DNA of 7,636 nt from JBBRMQ01 sp038230775. GTDB taxonomy: Bacteria; Acidobacteriota; Thermoanaerobaculia; Gp7-AA8. A program made the position numbers and the translations under genes. The notes under the pieces were generated by a model, which saw only the letters and a program-made list of their open reading frames with translations, did not search any database and was not told the DNA's origin. Where the stretch lies: the NCBI GenBank assembly GCA_038230775.1, contig JBBRMQ010000210.1:1-7636 (forward strand). Direction: 5' to 3'. Shown piece by piece: positions 7,181 through 7,636 of this stretch (positions within the stretch are counted from its first letter, which is position 1; the number at the start of each line of letters is the position of its first letter).

Positions 7181-7636
7181 CTTGCCTTCCGAATCGATCG
7201 ATGACTGCATCATCATCGGCGGCGGCCCCGCGGGGCTCACCTGCGCAATCTTTCTCGGCCGCTATCGTCGCCGCACTCTTCTCATTCACAACCGCCGACC
7301 GCGCAACTACGCCTCCCGCGCCATTCACGGCTTTCTGGGGCAGCACGGCATCGCGCCCGCCGAGTTGCTGAAGCGCGGCGTCGCCGAAGCGCGCGATGCC
7401 GGCGTCGAGATCTGCGAATGCACGGCGCAACGCATCGAGCGCAGCGGCGACATCTTCGAGGTGACGACGACCGCCGGCACCATGCGCGCGCGCCGCATTG
7501 CGCTGGCGTACGGCGTTCGCGATCTGATGCCGGACGTACCGGAGATCGAGCGCTACTACGGCACGAGCGTCTTTCATTGTCCCGATTGCGACGGCTACGA
7601 AACCTCCGGCAAGCGCATCGGCGTCATCGGATGGGG
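7146..7636 (+). CDS. Thioredoxin-reductase-like FAD/NAD(P)-dependent oxidoreductase, N-terminal part, 3'-truncated
   Basis: The frame is open from 7146 to the right edge (163 complete codons). An FAD-binding strand and GGGPAG motif (Gly25, Gly27, Gly30 counted from 7146) open the fold. It continues with a helix (LTCAIFLGRY), a NY..RAIHGFLGQHG stretch and an A..YGVRDLMPDVP turn resembling the ATG motif region of class II pyridine nucleotide-disulfide oxidoreductases. A redox pair CPDCDGYE (Cys145, Cys148) follows at the place of the CATCDG site of thioredoxin reductase, and a second Rossmann motif starts with VIGWG at the edge, where thioredoxin reductases usually have GGG or GSG. Substrate unknown: it may reduce thioredoxin or a related thiol partner. 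Start uncertain: the ATG at 7146 overlaps the CAP gene by 35 bases, while a TTG at 7182 would begin two bases after its stop and leave the FAD fold intact. Confidence 0.85.
   Translation, partial: MTWHKSRTPRSNLPSESIDDCIIIGGGPAGLTCAIFLGRYRRRTLLIHNRRPRNYASRAIHGFLGQHGIAPAELLKRGVAEARDAGVEICECTAQRIERSGDIFEVTTTAGTMRARRIALAYGVRDLMPDVPEIERYYGTSVFHCPDCDGYETSGKRIGVIGW

Overview
The window is a GC-rich bacterial segment in which every supported gene lies on the + strand. Taxonomy cannot be fixed from the sequence. The base composition, the NtrY-type kinase, and an intergenic repeat beginning TGTCATCCCGAGCG recall uncultured Acidobacteriota-like soil or sediment genomes, but that is only an impression. 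No rRNA, tRNA, CRISPR array, transposase or phage gene is visible.

Layout. (1) Positions 1-749 hold the C-terminal part of a NamZ/DUF1343 family exo-N-acetylmuramidase, cut by the window edge. (2) Positions 750-980 carry no gene. They hold a very long near-perfect hairpin (about 812-910) built from two facing copies of a short repeat, followed by a third, diverged repeat-like hairpin (915-947). (3) Positions 981-1649 encode an RluA-family pseudouridine synthase without an S4 domain. (4) From 1713 to the right edge runs a tightly packed set. It comprises a small secreted DUF4783-like protein (1713-2144), a 1364-residue sensor histidine kinase (2101-6195) whose start overlaps the preceding gene, a secreted CAP/SCP-domain protein (6215-7180, probable TTG start), and the N-terminal part of a thioredoxin-reductase-like flavoprotein (7146-7636, cut by the edge) whose likely start overlaps the CAP gene.

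How the genes may work together. The last four genes are spaced by 19 bases or overlap, so they look co-transcribed. The centre of interest is the kinase. Its last ~580 residues form a complete NtrY-type sensor kinase (TM, periplasmic domain, TM, HAMP, PAS, HisKA, HATPase). In front of that sits a further ~780-residue module with about twelve predicted membrane spans and two large extracytoplasmic domains. Three exported or membrane-exposed products (DUF4783-like protein, kinase ectodomains, CAP protein) encoded side by side suggest a role at the cell envelope, but no response regulator is present in the window, so the output is unknown. The remaining genes (muramidase, pseudouridine synthase) look like ordinary housekeeping genes.
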